Assembly (NCBI RefSeq): GCF_002994745.2
Contig: NC_037089.1
Coordinates: forward strand, 15,022,141-15,086,140
Direction of reading: 5' to 3'
DNA length: 64,000 nt
From: Rosa chinensis
Lineage: Eukaryota; Streptophyta; Magnoliopsida; Rosales; Rosaceae
Part shown: piece by piece, positions 43,391 through 55,666 of the stretch
How the letters are laid out: each line of letters opens with the position of its first letter
How positions within the stretch are numbered: position 1 is the first letter of the stretch
Position numbers and translations under genes: made by a program
The notes under the pieces: model-generated
What the model saw: the letters and a program-made list of their open reading frames with translations, nothing else
Databases searched by the model: none
What the model was told of the DNA's origin: nothing

Positions 43391-45882
43391 ATGACTAAAT
43401 CATTCAGACCCAAGAACCTGCTTCGAAGACTAAATCGTTCACTTCAGTGTCTCATACTAGACAATTGGCAGCGTGGTTGGATTTTATTACTGTGGATTGT
43501 TGCCATGGCTTCACTTTTTGCCTGGAAATTCTACCAATACAGAAACAAAGCAGCATTTGAAGTCATCGGCTATTGCTTGGCAGTAACCAAAGGAGCTGCA
43601 GAAACTTTGAAGCTTAACATGGCCCTCATCCTTTTACCTGTTTGTCGTAACACACTGACACGGCTTCGATCAACACAAGCTAGGTCCTTCATTCCCTTTG
43701 ATGACAACATTAATTTCCACAAGGTAAAGGGCTAGTCAGTAGTCACACATTTCCACTACTCTAGTTCTGTTTTTGTTGAACTAGTGTTTGACATTTTCCT
43801 ACAGATGATTGCAATTGCTATACCAATTGGAATAACTGTACGTTCATGCTGGGAACCATGTGGCATGTGACTTTCCTCGTCTAGTAAACTCATCTGCGGA
43901 AGAATTTGAGCCAATATCCTCTGATTTCCATGGCAAAAACCCGACGTACAAATTCTTATTCACTGGACCAGAAGGCTTGACTGGAATTCTGATGGTGATT
44001 TTTATGGCCATCTCATTCTCACTAGCAGCGAGTCACTTTCGAAGGAACATGGTGAGGCTTCCTGCCCCCTTTAACAAACTGACTGGGTTTAATGCGTTCT
44101 GGTATTCTCATCATCTGCTAGGTCTGGTCTACGTTTTGCTACTCATCCATGGAAGCTGTTTGTACTTTGTCCACGAGTGGTATCAGAAAACGGTAAGGAA
44201 TTTGAGTAACAATAGTTACAACAAACAATTGTGACTCATCTATGAACAGCTACCGGTAATACTATATGTGTCTTCCTAAATCTCCCAGACATGGATGTAC
44301 ATCTCTGTTCCATTTCTGCTGTATGTAGCAGAGCGCAGTATCCGAACATGTAGATCAAAACACTATTCAGGTAAGATACTAAAGGTGAACGCACTTCACT
44401 AAAATCTAAGCCTCTATAGTTTTGAGTATTTGAGATGTTTATAGACACTAAGGTGGTTTCTGATCCTTCAACAGGCTACAATCTTACCCAGAAATGTTAT
44501 CAGCTTAATCATGTCCAAGCCACCTGGATTTAAGTACAGAAGTGGGCAATGCATATTTCTACAATGCCCAACAATCTCCCCATTTGAATGGTAAGTGTGA
44601 TTCTGGATGAAACGAACTTCCCCTTCCATTCTCACCCTTTTGTTAATTTCATGAATGCAATCGTTTTCAGGCACCCATTTTCCATCACCTCAGCACCTGG
44701 GGATGAGCATCTGAGTGTTCATGTCCGAACAGTTGGAGAGTGGACGCAAGAATTGAAGCAAGCCATTTCTGAGGGAGATCATTCATTATCCTTGGTTCAT
44801 CAAACATTCAATCTAGTGTTGCTCAGCCACAAGATATGGATCAAATAAGACTATGCAGACAACCCAAATTGTTTTTTGATGGTCCATATGTTGATATGGG
44901 GCAACGGCACAGGTCTACAGAAACTATGATGTCGTACTCCTTGTGGGTCTTGGCATTGGAGCTACCCCTTTTGTAAGCATCCTTAAAGATCTTCTTAACA
45001 GCACAAGAACAACTGGTACAATTCATAACATATAAGCAGGTTGTTTGTCACTATCTAATATATTATTCTTGGTAACTAAGATTATATGCATTTATGACAT
45101 AGGATTCAAATACAGAAACTAGTACACCATCAGGCAGCCTAAATAGTTTTACATCATCATGTTTGACACCCAATGACAAGAAGAAATCACAGAGGACTAC
45201 ACATGCTCATTTCTATTGGGTTACCTGGCTCTTTTGAGTGGTTTAAAGGAGTCATGGATGAAGTGGCAGAAATGGATATCAAAGTAAAGCAATGCATTTC
45301 TAATCTTTTCAGAACATAGTTGTATCACTTTAGGGATGAGCTTCCTGACTCTTTTGTCCTTTTCTCTTAACAGGGTCAGATTGAACTTCACAACTACCTT
45401 ACGAGTGTCTACGAAGAGGGTGATGCAAGGTCAACTCTAATCACCATGGTCCAAGCTCTCAACCATGCCAAACTTGGAGTTGACATCCTATCTGGCACCA
45501 GAGTATGATACTTCATTACCATTTCCCTCAACAAACAGTAAACGGGTAATTATGTTCCTAAAGCAATAAATGACCTTTCAACGTTGATGCTTTGCAGGTA
45601 ATGACTCATTTTGCAAGACCTAATTGGAAAGAAGTGTTTACCAAGATAGCTTCCAAGCATCCATTTTCGACAGTGGGTGAAGATAATCTACCAGAAGTCC
45701 AGAACTATACACGTTAAATCAAGAATTCAAAAAAAAAAAAAAAATTGGATCTAAGAATATGTTATTTTGCAGGGATATTCTACTGTGGGATGCCAATGTT
45801 AGCAAAGGAGCTGAAGATGCTATCACTTGAGCTCAGTCACAAGACATCGACACGCTTTGAATTCCACAAGGAGTACTTTTAA
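43391..45882 (+). pseudogene. Respiratory burst oxidase (NADPH oxidase, RBOH) lacking its N-terminal half
   Basis: Exons recognised: up to 43723, 43805-44192, 44289-44370, 44475-44590, from 44671, about 44868-45010, about 45100-45282, 45374-45502, 45598-45676 and 45773-45882. They encode the heme-binding membrane core ([25 protein letters not shown], GFNAFWYSHHL), the FAD site ([17 protein letters not shown]), the NADPH site ([15 protein letters not shown]) and the end [17 protein letters not shown] enzymes make apoplastic superoxide. The EF-hand N-terminus is absent. Frameshifts occur near 43841, 44885 and 45220, and the exon after GEWTQELK loses its donor. So it is a decayed 3' copy. Confidence 0.85.
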
Positions 45883-46633
45883 AACTAGGAACTTACACAA
45901 AGATGACACAGCTATTCTTCTGTAATCATTCTGATTATCCATAGATGAAACTAATCATATATGTATAATGATAGTAGCTCAGAAAGATGTAAATGCAATT
46001 GTTTACCACACACACACACATATATATATATATATAAAGAAATGTAGACCAATATCATAGAGAATTTCAATAAAACATGAGAGAGATTAAAACTAATGAG
46101 CTCCTGCTATGTATTTCCAAAGTTCATAAATGAAGTATTATGGTGATTGACAAAGATATCCAAATCACATAATCATCAATATGTATACTACTTCAGGTTC
46201 GATGGAAGAGTGGTTTCACACATCTTTATCTCATATAACAGAAACAAAATAGGCAGCATTCAGCTTATCGTTTTACTCCAACTTAAATTACAGATAACGG
46301 CAGATGCACGAATTCATAGCTGCAGGAACAAAATCTAGTCGGTAAACAACCCGAGAATCAGCCTCACAACTAGCTTAAAACTTTACCATAATAGTTTAAA
46401 AAGAATAACAATATCTGTTGACAAGGTGAGATGCATTTGTCACGACAGAAGCTGAAAACTCCTCAAAAATGCACTCTTTACACAACTAATGTTAGAGAAT
46501 CACTCATCTATTGACAACAATGTTAGAGAATCACTCATCTATTGACGACAATCTATTGAATGCGATAACTTAACTCAACCTAGGTGCAATCAATCATCTC
46601 TGATCCTCTTGAGAAGCTTTGTTAGCCCAGCGT
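45883..46633. other. Spacer with CA/TA microsatellite and 3' flank of the next gene
   Basis: (CA)n(TA)n at about 46008-46036. A 30-bp direct repeat (ATGTTAGAGAATCACTCATC) occurs at 46490 and 46520. The right part is probably the 3' UTR of the minus-strand gene. Confidence 0.5.
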
Positions 46634-47229
46634 TTAATGCCGCTTCAGGGTATAGCCAACAATGATTCCAGCAACAAAGGCAATTGCACAGAACTTTGAA
46701 CATGTCCACAGCAACACCACTCCTCTGCAAGTAAACATCAAAAAATTTACCAATTCAGTCCAATTACAGAAATTTAGTCCAACTATTGAAGTTCACTTAA
46801 CCATAACACAAGTTCATATACCAATTCATGCCTCACCAATACATGAACAACACTACTTAAACACAAGCCAAAACAAGTTTGGGAAGCTCAACAGCAAAAC
46901 CCAGAATCAATTTGCGGAAAAGCGATTAGAGAACCAAATTTTGGGAGCATATTGTTAGTTAAAGATAGGGCATTATGGCTCTATTGCATAAACTGATCAA
47001 ATTTCTCACAAATCCAAGTTCACACATACAATCAGAAATTTATAAACTTTAAAAGGGTAGAGCTAGATGGGCATGTACCTAACAGGTCTGACTGATCGGA
47101 AAAAGCGGCAGAGAGGCCTTCAGTAGAACGAGGACCTTCAAAGGAAGAAGAAGAAGATGATGAAGCTTTTTCAGAGACGGCTTTTACATCTTTTGAGATT
47201 TTTCCGACCCATTTTTGAAAGCCTTCCAT
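46634..47229 (-). CDS. Small predicted tail-anchored membrane protein
   Basis: Two exons, 47229-47079 and 46722-46634, in phase, 79 aa. The N-terminus is basic and amphipathic (MEGFQKWVGKISKDVKAVSE) and is followed by a Ser-rich stretch. Exon 2 encodes one hydrophobic segment (SKFCAIAFVAGIIVGYTL) ending KRH-stop, a typical tail-anchor layout. The acceptor was chosen because the second AG of a GCAGAG site keeps the hydrophobic frame; the first AG gives a different frame. I do not recognise a family. It could be a mitochondrial or plastid outer-envelope protein. There is no sign of decay. Confidence 0.55.
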
Positions 47230-47346
47230 AGCTCTCGATGATGGGTCAATGCTTCAAAAACGCAGAAGAGTTGCACTACTGCGAACTTGGGGTTTTGAGA
47301 GGGTTTATTAACCGGTTTGAGAGGCCCGGTTCAAGTTTACTACACC

Positions 47347-47925
47347 TAGGGATGGCAAAAATCCCCAGCGGGGCGGAGCTCCATTGGATACCCGCCCCTA
47401 ATGGGGGAGAATTTGGGGACAAATGGAGAATGAGGATGGGGATCCCCAATCCCCGCTCTCTAAGATTGGGGATGGGGCGGAGATGGTATTGTGATCCTCA
47501 TCCCCAAACCCGCCCTAATAATATATACATATATTTAACTATATATATTTTAATTTATTTTTTATAATATAAATCATAAATATATACATTTACTACTTTA
47601 CTTTAATGGCTACACTTTTATTTTAATAGTATTTTAACTTTTGCACTCAATGAATTATGATTTATGAATTTAATCATGTTTTAAATTTATTTGTTGTAGA
47701 TTTTGATTTTAAAAAGGCAATATGTGAAAAAAATATTTTATTTATTAAATTCTTATTGGGAATTTGGGGCGGGTTTGGAGATTTAGTCCCCAGTGGGGAT
47801 GGGGATGGGGAATCCCCAATATAATTTTATTGGGGATTGGGGCGGGGATGGGGGTAGAGAATGATCCCGGGGATGGGGATGGTATTGTGATCCCCATCCC
47901 CAACCCGCCCCATTGCCATCCCTAG
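47347..47925. mobile_element. hAT-like foldback element (MITE)
   Basis: Termini TAGGGATGGCAA and TTGCCATCCCTA(G) are inverted, with an 8-bp near-duplication ACTACACC / TCTACACC (7 of 8) outside. The arms are rich in GGGGATGGGG. No coding capacity. Confidence 0.75.
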
Positions 47926-48007
47926 TCTACACCGCCTTTTCAAGCCGGTTTAGATTAGAGAGCTCGGTTTAATCTTGGGGCGGCCCGGGGGGGTAAGTTT
48001 TTTTTTG

Positions 48008-48496
48008 GACTAAATACTGTTTAGTCTTTACTATAAAACACTTCAATTTCTGACCTTCTAATTTCATATGTTTAGTCTATGTACTTTAAAATTTCAGACC
48101 AATAGGTCCTTGCCGTCTAAAAGTAGTGGCGAAATGTCTATTATGCCCTCAGTTTTTTTAATAAAAAAAAATTTATTCCTTTCTCTTTTTATTTATTTAT
48201 TCTTTTTTCTTTTTTTATTCTTTTTTTTTCAAACAGAAAAAAAGAAAGGGAAAAAACAGGAAAAAAAATAAACAGAAAGAAAGAAAGGGGAAAAAAATTC
48301 ATTTTCCAAAAAAAATAAAATATTTAATTAATTAAAAAAAAACTGAGGGCATAATAGACATTTCGCCGTGACTTTTAAACTGCAAGGACCTATTGGTCTG
48401 AAATTTTGAAGTACAGGGACTAAAAGTATGAAATTAAAAGGTCAGGGACTTAAGTGTTTTATGGTCAAAAACTCAAGAACTAAACAATATTTAGTC
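48008..48496. mobile_element. Foldback MITE with long arms
   Basis: The two halves are long inverted repeats: GGTCCTTG...CATTTCGCC on the left against GGCGAAATG...CAAGGACC on the right. Termini are GACTAAATACTGTTTAGT and ACTAAACAATATTTAGTC. The centre is an A/T-rich low-complexity stretch. It could fold into a hairpin of more than 150 bp. Confidence 0.75.
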
Positions 48497-48605
48497 TTTT
48501 TTTTTTTTTCTCTCTTTCCTAAAGCCACAACTATTTTCTTTTTGCACAAGCATAATAATTCATTACCTACTTAAGATTTTCCTAAAGCTCACCTAACGAC
48601 ATTTA

Positions 48606-48762
48606 GAGCAAGTCCACCCGTTGAACTTGATCGGTCAAGACTATTCACTGATTTTTTGCCTTGTATTTCCACTATTGAGGTTGGCAGGTCAGATACTGTT
48701 CACAAAATGTCAAGAATGGTCACTTTCATAGTGCCGGTCAAGTTCAACTGGTGGACTTGCTC
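48606..48762. mobile_element. PIF/Harbinger (Tourist-like) MITE
   Basis: 157 bp with inverted termini GAGCAAGTCCACC...GTTGAACTTGA and a TTA duplication on both sides (48603-48605, 48763-48765), the target size and sequence of Harbinger elements. Confidence 0.85.
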
Positions 48763-49010
48763 TTAAGGCACTTTGATGATGCATGAATTTAACGGTTGTT
48801 TTTATGCATAGTTTTACATTTGTTGTAATTTTAGTTTCTAAATTTAATATATTATGTTCAGATGTATTTGTGCATGTCTTAAAACTTTCTCTAAAACTGT
48901 CCCTTAAGTGGTAAGGCTGACATTTTTATAATCTTGTGTCTGAAACTTTGAATTGATCCAGGGGCGGAACCACTTTGGGGCACAATGAGTCTTGTGCTCT
49001 AGTAAGATTT

Positions 49011-49042
<32 letters not shown>

Positions 49043-49381
49043 GGGCGGGTTCTAGAGAGGACGTCCGCACTTTCGTTAAAGTGCGGACGACGCTGCTGCA
49101 GCAGCTTTCAGGTGGCAACGGGGCGGCGGGGCTTGCTAGACGGATGCCAAAGGTCGGACGGACCGGTCTGTGGTCGGTGGAGTCGCCGTCGGACGTGGTT
49201 GCCGGGCTGCCCAGAAACCTGCAACCTCGACCTCCTCCGACCTCGATCGCTGCGCAGAAGCATGCTGGGATACCTCTAGCCTCCGTCCGGCAAGTCGTGC
49301 CGCCCCGTCGCCGCCTGAAAGTTGCTGCAGCAGCGTCGTCCGCACTTTAACGAAAGTGCGGACGTCCTCTAGAACCCGCCC
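49043..49381. mobile_element. GC-rich foldback MITE inserted in an (AT)n tract
   Basis: Termini GGGCGGGTTCTAGAG and CTCTAGAACCCGCCC are followed inwards by long inverted arms. Each arm itself contains a small hairpin (GTCCGCACTTTCGTTAAAGT and its complement). It sits between (AT)n blocks at 49017-49042 and 49382-49402; a TA duplication would be invisible there. Confidence 0.85.
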
Positions 49382-49636
49382 GATATATATATATATATAT
49401 ATAACTGGTTTCATGTTTAACACTGAATATTGTCTTGATGTAGTGGTTGAGGCATACATTTGTGCGAGGATGGTCCTTGGTTTTTTTTTTTTTTTCTAAA
49501 TTCTTTTTGTTTCATTAATACTATTATTTCTTCTCAATGTGCTAATATTTTTTATTTCTTTTTTTTTAACATTAATATTTCTTCTCAGCAAAAAAAAAAA
49601 AAAAGAAAGAAAAAAATCCCTTAAAAAAAAACATTA

Positions 49637-50055
49637 AGAGTGTGTTTGGATGAGGGAAAATATGATGGAATTTAATTGAAAGTGAGGATTTCATAATTCC
49701 TACAAGCTAATTCCCTCGTTTGGCATTATCAAACTGGAAATTTTAAATTTCTCTGTGAAAAAAAAATGAAGGAATTCATCATTTAAATTTCCCACTTCAA
49801 TTTCCACCAAAATAAGTGTCATTTTCGAATTCCCTTGCAGTATTCAATTTTCATTTCCAAAACAAGGTTTTTTTCTATTTTATTTTTTTAATTTTTTATT
49901 TGTTTTAAACTTTCTTAATTTATTACACATTTCAAATTCTAAATGGTTACAACCAAACAACAGAAATTGCAATTAATGAAATTTTAGATTAATGGAGTTA
50001 AAGATTCCATCATTTATAAATTCCTATGGATTTCATAATTTTCTCATCCAAATGA
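49637..50055. mobile_element. Probable MITE
   Basis: The left end GTGTGTTTGGATGAGG has an inverted counterpart CTCATCCAAATG at about 50042-50053. The inner arms are diverged but complementary (TGATGGAATTT / GATTCCATCA). No clean duplication seen. Confidence 0.5.
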
Positions 50056-50439
50056 AAATAGTATTCTTTCATATAGTTACAAAGTTCAAAAATAAATTAT
50101 ATTTCTATTTTTTTCTAAATTTTTTTTTCATTAATACTATTATTTCTTCTCAATGTGAATATTTTTTATTCCTTTTTTTAACATGAATATTTCTTCTTAG
50201 CAAAAAAAAAAAAAAACATTAATGGTATTCTTTCATATAGTTACAAAGTTCAAAGATAAATTATATTTTCATTATGAAAAATTGTCTAAAATCTAAAAAC
50301 TATTAGTTTTATTAATAAAATATATAATTTAAAAAAAATATTGATCTTTTTTAGTACAAAAAATAATATTGATCTTTCCCTAACCTTGTTCTAATTTTTA
50401 TTTCTATTACAATTTTGATATATTTTAAGTTTAAGCTCC

Positions 50440-50610
50440 ATCTCGTGGCCAGCAGATTTGAGGAACCCTTTAGGTTCGTGCGTCTGCGGTGCAGTGGATT
50501 AGTCTGGCTTTCGCCGCAATGTCGGTGCAGGTGTCCTGGCGCTGGGATACCACTGCATGGGTGTGTGAGTTACTCACCGCTAACTACCAAATCAAAAAAA
50601 AAAAAAAATT
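50440..50610 (+). mobile_element. SINE-like retroposed fragment (tentative)
   Basis: A GC-richer 130-bp block (GTGCGTCTGCGGTGCAGTGG) ends in CTAACTACCAAATC and a poly(A) tract at about 50596-50609, the look of a retroposed 3' end. Target duplication not identified. Confidence 0.3.
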
Positions 50611-50674
50611 CAATTTTTTTTTAAATTTAGTGCCCCAGTTGAGATCAATTTTTGGCTCCGCCACTGAATTGATC

Positions 50675-51120
50675 AATAATTGAGAATTACAACAATTAGT
50701 AACTCCCAACCTCTTAGTACAAGTTATGATCCCAATTTTATAACTTTTAGAGTTTCTTCTTCCTCCTCCATCGTGTTCTATGTTCATGATGAAAGGTCAT
50801 TTTAAATTTTTATCCAGGTTTGTAATTGCAATTCTCATGTGTATCATGGTATAGATTTTAGAGGAATAATTTATTGGTATGTCTGACTATGTTGCATGTT
50901 AGTCAATTATGGGTATCAACATTCACGATGAATATGATTTATTGGCTTGTAGAAAGTGTTTTCAAGGCTTTGACTGAGTCCAACGAGATTGAGGAGGTAA
51001 TTGAAATCTATATTAACACTCCTTTTCTTTGTTTTTCTCCTTTTTCTTTTTCCTGATAACATACATATTTCCCATTCACAAGGATTCCTATACGAAACCA
51101 AAACTTAACTCGGGTTCCTA
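50675..51120. other. Spacer after the hAT element
   Basis: AT-rich sequence; no supported gene. Confidence 0.4.
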
Positions 51121-51156
51121 CGGGAGACGATATACATTGCATCACTAAAGGAAAAG

Positions 51157-51159
<3 letters not shown>

Positions 51160-51199
<40 letters not shown>

Positions 51200-51218
51200 A
51201 GAAGAAGAAGAAGAAGAA
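51160..51218. repeat. (GA)n followed by (GAA)n microsatellite
   Basis: About 17 GA units, then about 8 GAA units, in the presumed 5' UTR of the F-box gene, 290 bp before its ATG. Confidence 0.9.
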
Positions 51219-51505
51219 GAAAATCCAATCGAGGGTTTCTCTCACGAATCTTCTCCTCTTCGATCTGAAAACCAAGTTACCAGGGTATCAAGGGCATACT
51301 CAGATTAAGGTATGGGTTATGTTAACATTATATATGAATGCTACTTACGGAAAAACTTCATTCTGTATATCTAATCTTGTTAGTCGATCGGTCTTTATAG
51401 TTTCGTTGTTTTTATCTTCGTAATGCTTCAATCACAGGCTGGTTATTGGCAACCATAAGAGTTTTCTTTTTGTTTCTTTGTTCTCCTTTTCTTTTTATCC
51501 AGTTA

Positions 51506-53093
51506 TGGTGCCAAGTAAAAGAAGACAAATATGCAGCAATGCAAACCCAAATAACAAAAGGCTCAAAAAGCAAGACCAAACAAAGGAAGGTGAAGAGCAG
51601 GTTGATCGAAACGCCATGGCTGTGGACACATTGCTACCTCACCTTCCAGACCTTATTGTTCACAAGATTTTCCGACTCATTCCCACTAAACTTGCCAATT
51701 TGCCATACGCTCAGCCATTGTTTCCAAACAATGGGCAACTGTGTGGTCTTTGGGAGTCCCTCTCTTAGATTTCGATGACGAGGGGACTCTACTGATCATG
51801 ATGGTGACAATCTCGTCCGCAGGAAGCTGTTGTTCATCGACTTTGTGGAAAACTGTTTGAAACATTGTGAGAAAAACAAGCTTTTGCAGTTGGATAGTTT
51901 GAGGCTTCGAATGAGATATGATTCTGAATTAATAGGAGCGACAAGAATAGACAAGTGGTTTAGTTTTGTGGTTGATAGATGCGTCAAAGAGTTAGATATC
52001 AGCATTCAAAGAAAAGATGACAATGATCCGGTCGAAAGCACATACTACTGCATACCCCATACCATTCTCAATGCGCAATTTCTTACTAGTCTGAATCTAG
52101 AGCATGTGAGAATACCGGAGAGTAATGATCTGATAAGCCTTCCGTCGTTGAAAACTATGTCCCTAAACGCTGTGCTGTTTGATTGCAGCATTGATTTGGA
52201 TAGATCACTCTGGATGAGCTGTCCTTCCATCGAGCATTTGTCGCTAGTTTCGTGTTCTTTTAGCTCATTGGAGTACTGGTGGCAGATCGCTGTCAAAAAT
52301 TCCAGTCTTAAATTCTTGCAGGTTATGTATTGCAAGTGCAAGTCTTTTCAAGTTGAAGCTGAGAATCTTGAATCTTTTATATTCACTTCAGATTTTCTCA
52401 ACTTGAGTTCATCCGCTTGTTTAGTGAATCCGTCAAGTTGAAATATATCAGCGTTTATGCTCAGCATGCGAAGATTATCTTTGGAATGCCCGGAACATGT
52501 CGAGATAATGTGAAGGCCACTATTGATATTCCAAATCTCCAAGTTTTTGACTACGATGGTGGTTATTTGCTGCCTAATGATGTAATCTCTGTGAAAGCTC
52601 GAAATCCATTGATTGCATTTATCAAGCTTATTTGGGATGATGAAGAAGTTCTAGATCCCACTTTCCTCCCTCCATGGACACATTTTCCTACTTGGAGATA
52701 TTTTCTTCAAAACTTTGATTGCTGCAATAAAGTGGTGCTAGATATCCGTCATGATGCCATTGCTGAGGTATGTGTGTTTGCCCATTGCTGAGGTATGTGT
52801 GTGCGTGCTCGCATATATGCAATTAGGTTAATTATCTCTGATTATTAATTGAACTCTTGTGAACATGGTTGCTGCAGGCTCTCACATTTCCAGAAAATTT
52901 CAGGCAGACATTCTCACCACCGTTATCTAATCTCAAGTATCTCAGTGTCTCGATTGTACGTCTTCGTTGTCCGCAAACAACGGCCAGAGTTTCAGCCTTG
53001 ACGGACTCTTTGCGTTGGATGGCACCATATGCATGGTTTACATCAACTTACTGGGACTATGATGAGGCTGAAACTTCAGAGGAAGATGAATAA
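51506..53093 (+). pseudogene. F-box/LRR (FBD-type) protein gene with frameshifts
   Basis: It starts MVPSKRRQICSNANPNNKRL; an F-box follows (LPHLPDLIVHKIFRLIPTKL) but continues in another frame (QFAIRSAIVSKQWATVWSLG). LRR-type segments follow in a third frame (FVVDRCVKELDISI, LTSLNLEHVRIPES, LPSLKTMSL, CPSIEHLSLVSC). Frame changes lie near 51692, 51780 and 52420. An intron at about 52768-52877 separates the last exon, which ends in acidic ETSEEDE. F-box proteins recruit substrates to SCF ubiquitin ligases. With three frameshifts this copy is non-functional unless the sequence has errors. Confidence 0.8.
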
Positions 53094-53713
53094 TTATTGG
53101 CATTATTTACTATATAAAATTGGTACATCATTCCATACACTAAATGGTACAAAATGATCATTGCTAGCTAGCTAGGTTTTCTTTATGCTTTTATTTTTGC
53201 ACAACAGAAGTATTGCCATTCCTTAGGGAAAGAAATAAAGGGGAAAGAAAAAAGAAAAAAGCTAAACATCTTCAGGTTTCACTTGTAAAAGTTTAAGCAT
53301 TCGTTCCAAACTCAATTGACATTGTTGTAGAGGTTCCAAGAAAAATTAACTGCTGCAGAAAGTCTGATTTTTCAGTATGAGACAATATACACTACATTCT
53401 CACAATTAAATACCCTATTAATTGTATGTCATAAACCTGCACATTTGAATTCAGTAGAAGTTCTTAATTCATTTAACTGAATGGGCTGACCAGCCTAGCT
53501 TACAGCCAGTGGCTACTCTACTAGCAGCATTGAGCATGTATGCCCAGTTCTTTTTCATCCAAACCGATGATCAGTCAACCATTTTATATCCTCCCTTTCT
53601 GTTATTCATTATCTTCTGCCCAACATATCTGCCAAATTTGACCAAATAAATAAGTCAGCTAGCCATTCTATTAAGCAAAAAATCTATCAACATACAACCC
53701 TATATGCAAGAAT
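53094..53713. other. Convergent intergenic region
   Basis: 3' sides of the F-box and GMC pseudogenes. Nothing further seen. Confidence 0.5.
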
Positions 53714-54705
53714 CTAATTGGCCACAATTTGACAGGGACTGCTAACATGATTTGAGGACACTGACCTTCCAAGTATCAGAAGGGTGGGGTAGCCAGAGGA
53801 TTTGTCCCTGGGTGATATACCAAAAGTACGGAGTGGTACAATGACGCGGAAATCACCATCAACCACCTTCCCGGCAATGCAGCCCCCATGGTAATGCCAT
53901 ATGGTGCTTACAGTGCGGCGGCAGAAATCTGCCATCTGGTCAAAGTCAGACTGATCAACTGGCAATTCAGGCCCTATAAACCTAAAATCCTTATTCCCAA
54001 ACCACCCCTGGAACTTGAAATCATCCATAGACTTGGTCCTGAGAACATCACATCCACTGACCACTGGCTGTTGAAGTAATTGAATTGAATGATAGGATTC
54101 ACTTTGACATCAGTTGAACCAGCAGAGACTGGCCCAAGAATCTTCTCCATGAGAGTGGCCACAGTACTGGCTGGGGATGCAAATTGGACGCAGTGGAGGC
54201 TGATTCAATGTAAGCCCCTGATTCAGTAATGCCAACCGCTTGAATGAGTGAATGCTCCAGTGGAATTGGTGGCACAATTGGATGCCATTTCTGGGATTAT
54301 CAAACATCAGCTGCCCGACATAATGAAGATGATGAGCCACTGGAATCCTACTTTAAGATCTCAATTGAAAGTGGATCTTTCGAAGAACTCCTGATCTGCG
54401 GGGATATAGAAACCAGCATTCATGGCCCTGCTGCCTCCAAGAATGCGTCCTTGGACATTTGGAACACCATCTTCAGATGTGAAGGCTTGTGTGGGCATTG
54501 ACATCCATGAGTTCTGACAGAAACCATCCTGGGACATCAAGTTTTGATTGCCATAAGCAACGCCACCACTTTTGAGCAGGAGGACCCGAAACCTGGATGA
54601 TAGTGTCGCAGCCAAAGGGCACCCAGCAGTGCCACCTCCGCTGATAATGTAGTCCTTATAGTACTCCCCCAGTGGCGTTGGAAACAAACTTAAGGTAACT
54701 TGGCT
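53714..54705 (-). pseudogene. GMC oxidoreductase (HOTHEAD / mandelonitrile-lyase-like), internally deleted
   Basis: From an acceptor at 54706 the minus strand reads SYLKFVSNATG, then in another frame DYIISGGGTAGCPLAATLSS, the Rossmann FAD-binding motif, and GRILGGSRAMNAGFY. It then jumps to C-terminal sequence: HHLHYVGQLMFDNPRNGI, EKILGPVSAGS, NPIIQFNYFNS, RFIGPELPVDQSD, and TIWHYHGGC with the catalytic His. About 200 residues of the middle are missing and several frameshifts occur. Relatives either release HCN from mandelonitrile or oxidise fatty alcohols. A signal-peptide-like exon at 55375-55237 (LCLLEAFALLVLINAVVASS, then a GT donor) may have been its first exon. Confidence 0.75.
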
Positions 54706-55660
54706 CTGTTACAAAAATAGAGAAGCATTACCCCCAATTCTGTTACCAAGAAATCTTTAAGCAAGAACAAGGTCCCAAGAAAAGAAAGTATCTGGCTTCG
54801 AAAACAATCTGATACATTACAGTTCTCTACAGAATAAAGCAGAAATAACATCTTTATGAATACCCAGAAAGAGAAAAATAACTGAATTGACTATGAGAGA
54901 TCAGTACAGGTTACAGGTTAGGAAATAGTTTCAGCCAAGAACAGGGTTTGAGTTTCATCTCACCAAACACAGACCCAGTTGAAAAATCATAAACCCAATA
55001 TCATTTTAAACTAGGGACAGAAAAATCATACTCGAAATCCAATAGCAACGCCACATTCAATACAGAGACTTCACCCTGATTTGGGAACCAAGAAAATAAC
55101 AGGAAAAATTCAATTTTGCTCGCATAGGAACCACGTACGACTGCCTTAAATTTTAACAATTTCACAGAAACGAACACCAAATTAAGAAGAAACTGGTCCG
55201 AACTCATAGCGAAAGAAAAAGAAAGAAAGGAGCTACCTTGACGACGCCGGCGTGGGTTCCGAGACGACGGCCTCGAAGAAGCGACGACGGCATTGATCAG
55301 CACCAACAAAGCAAACGCCTCAAGTAGACACAGCGAAATGGGTCTCCCCGCCAAGAATGGGTAAAAACCCCTCAAATAACTTTTACCTTTACCCCTCCAA
55401 AAGATTTTACCACCCTTATTATTTTCTTTTATTTTAAGAATTTTATTGTTTATCTAACAAAAGTAAAGATAAGAAGACGAAAAAGGACTATGAAAATTTG
55501 GGTAATTTTGGGTACTTGATCGTAATTTGGGTACTTAATCGTATATATATACATATATATATTAGTGTGGCCTTGACCGTCTCCTTCTCCAAACAAAAAA
55601 AAAAAAAAGAAGTTTTCCCGCCTCTCTCTCTCTCTCTGTTTCTTTGAGCTGAAGATTCAC
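54706..55660. other. Upstream region of the GMC pseudogene
   Basis: Contains the possible signal-peptide exon at 55375-55237 on the minus strand and AT-rich sequence (ATATATAC repeats near 55540). The right end is the 5' flank of the NAC-like gene. Confidence 0.35.
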
Positions 55661-55666
55661 TTGATC

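Larger units (their letters stand above)
48959..50666. mobile_element. Non-autonomous hAT element containing other insertions
   Basis: An exact 8-bp duplication AATTGATC (48951-48958, 50667-50674) flanks termini CAGGGGCGGAACCA and TGGCTCCGCCACTG. No transposase. Inside are the 49043-49381 foldback, a second MITE at about 49637-50055, tandem duplications and a retroposon-like piece. Confidence 0.9.

Noticed and set aside
54110..54340. Separate small minus-strand gene
   Set aside because: Its frames are pieces of the same decayed GMC oxidoreductase.
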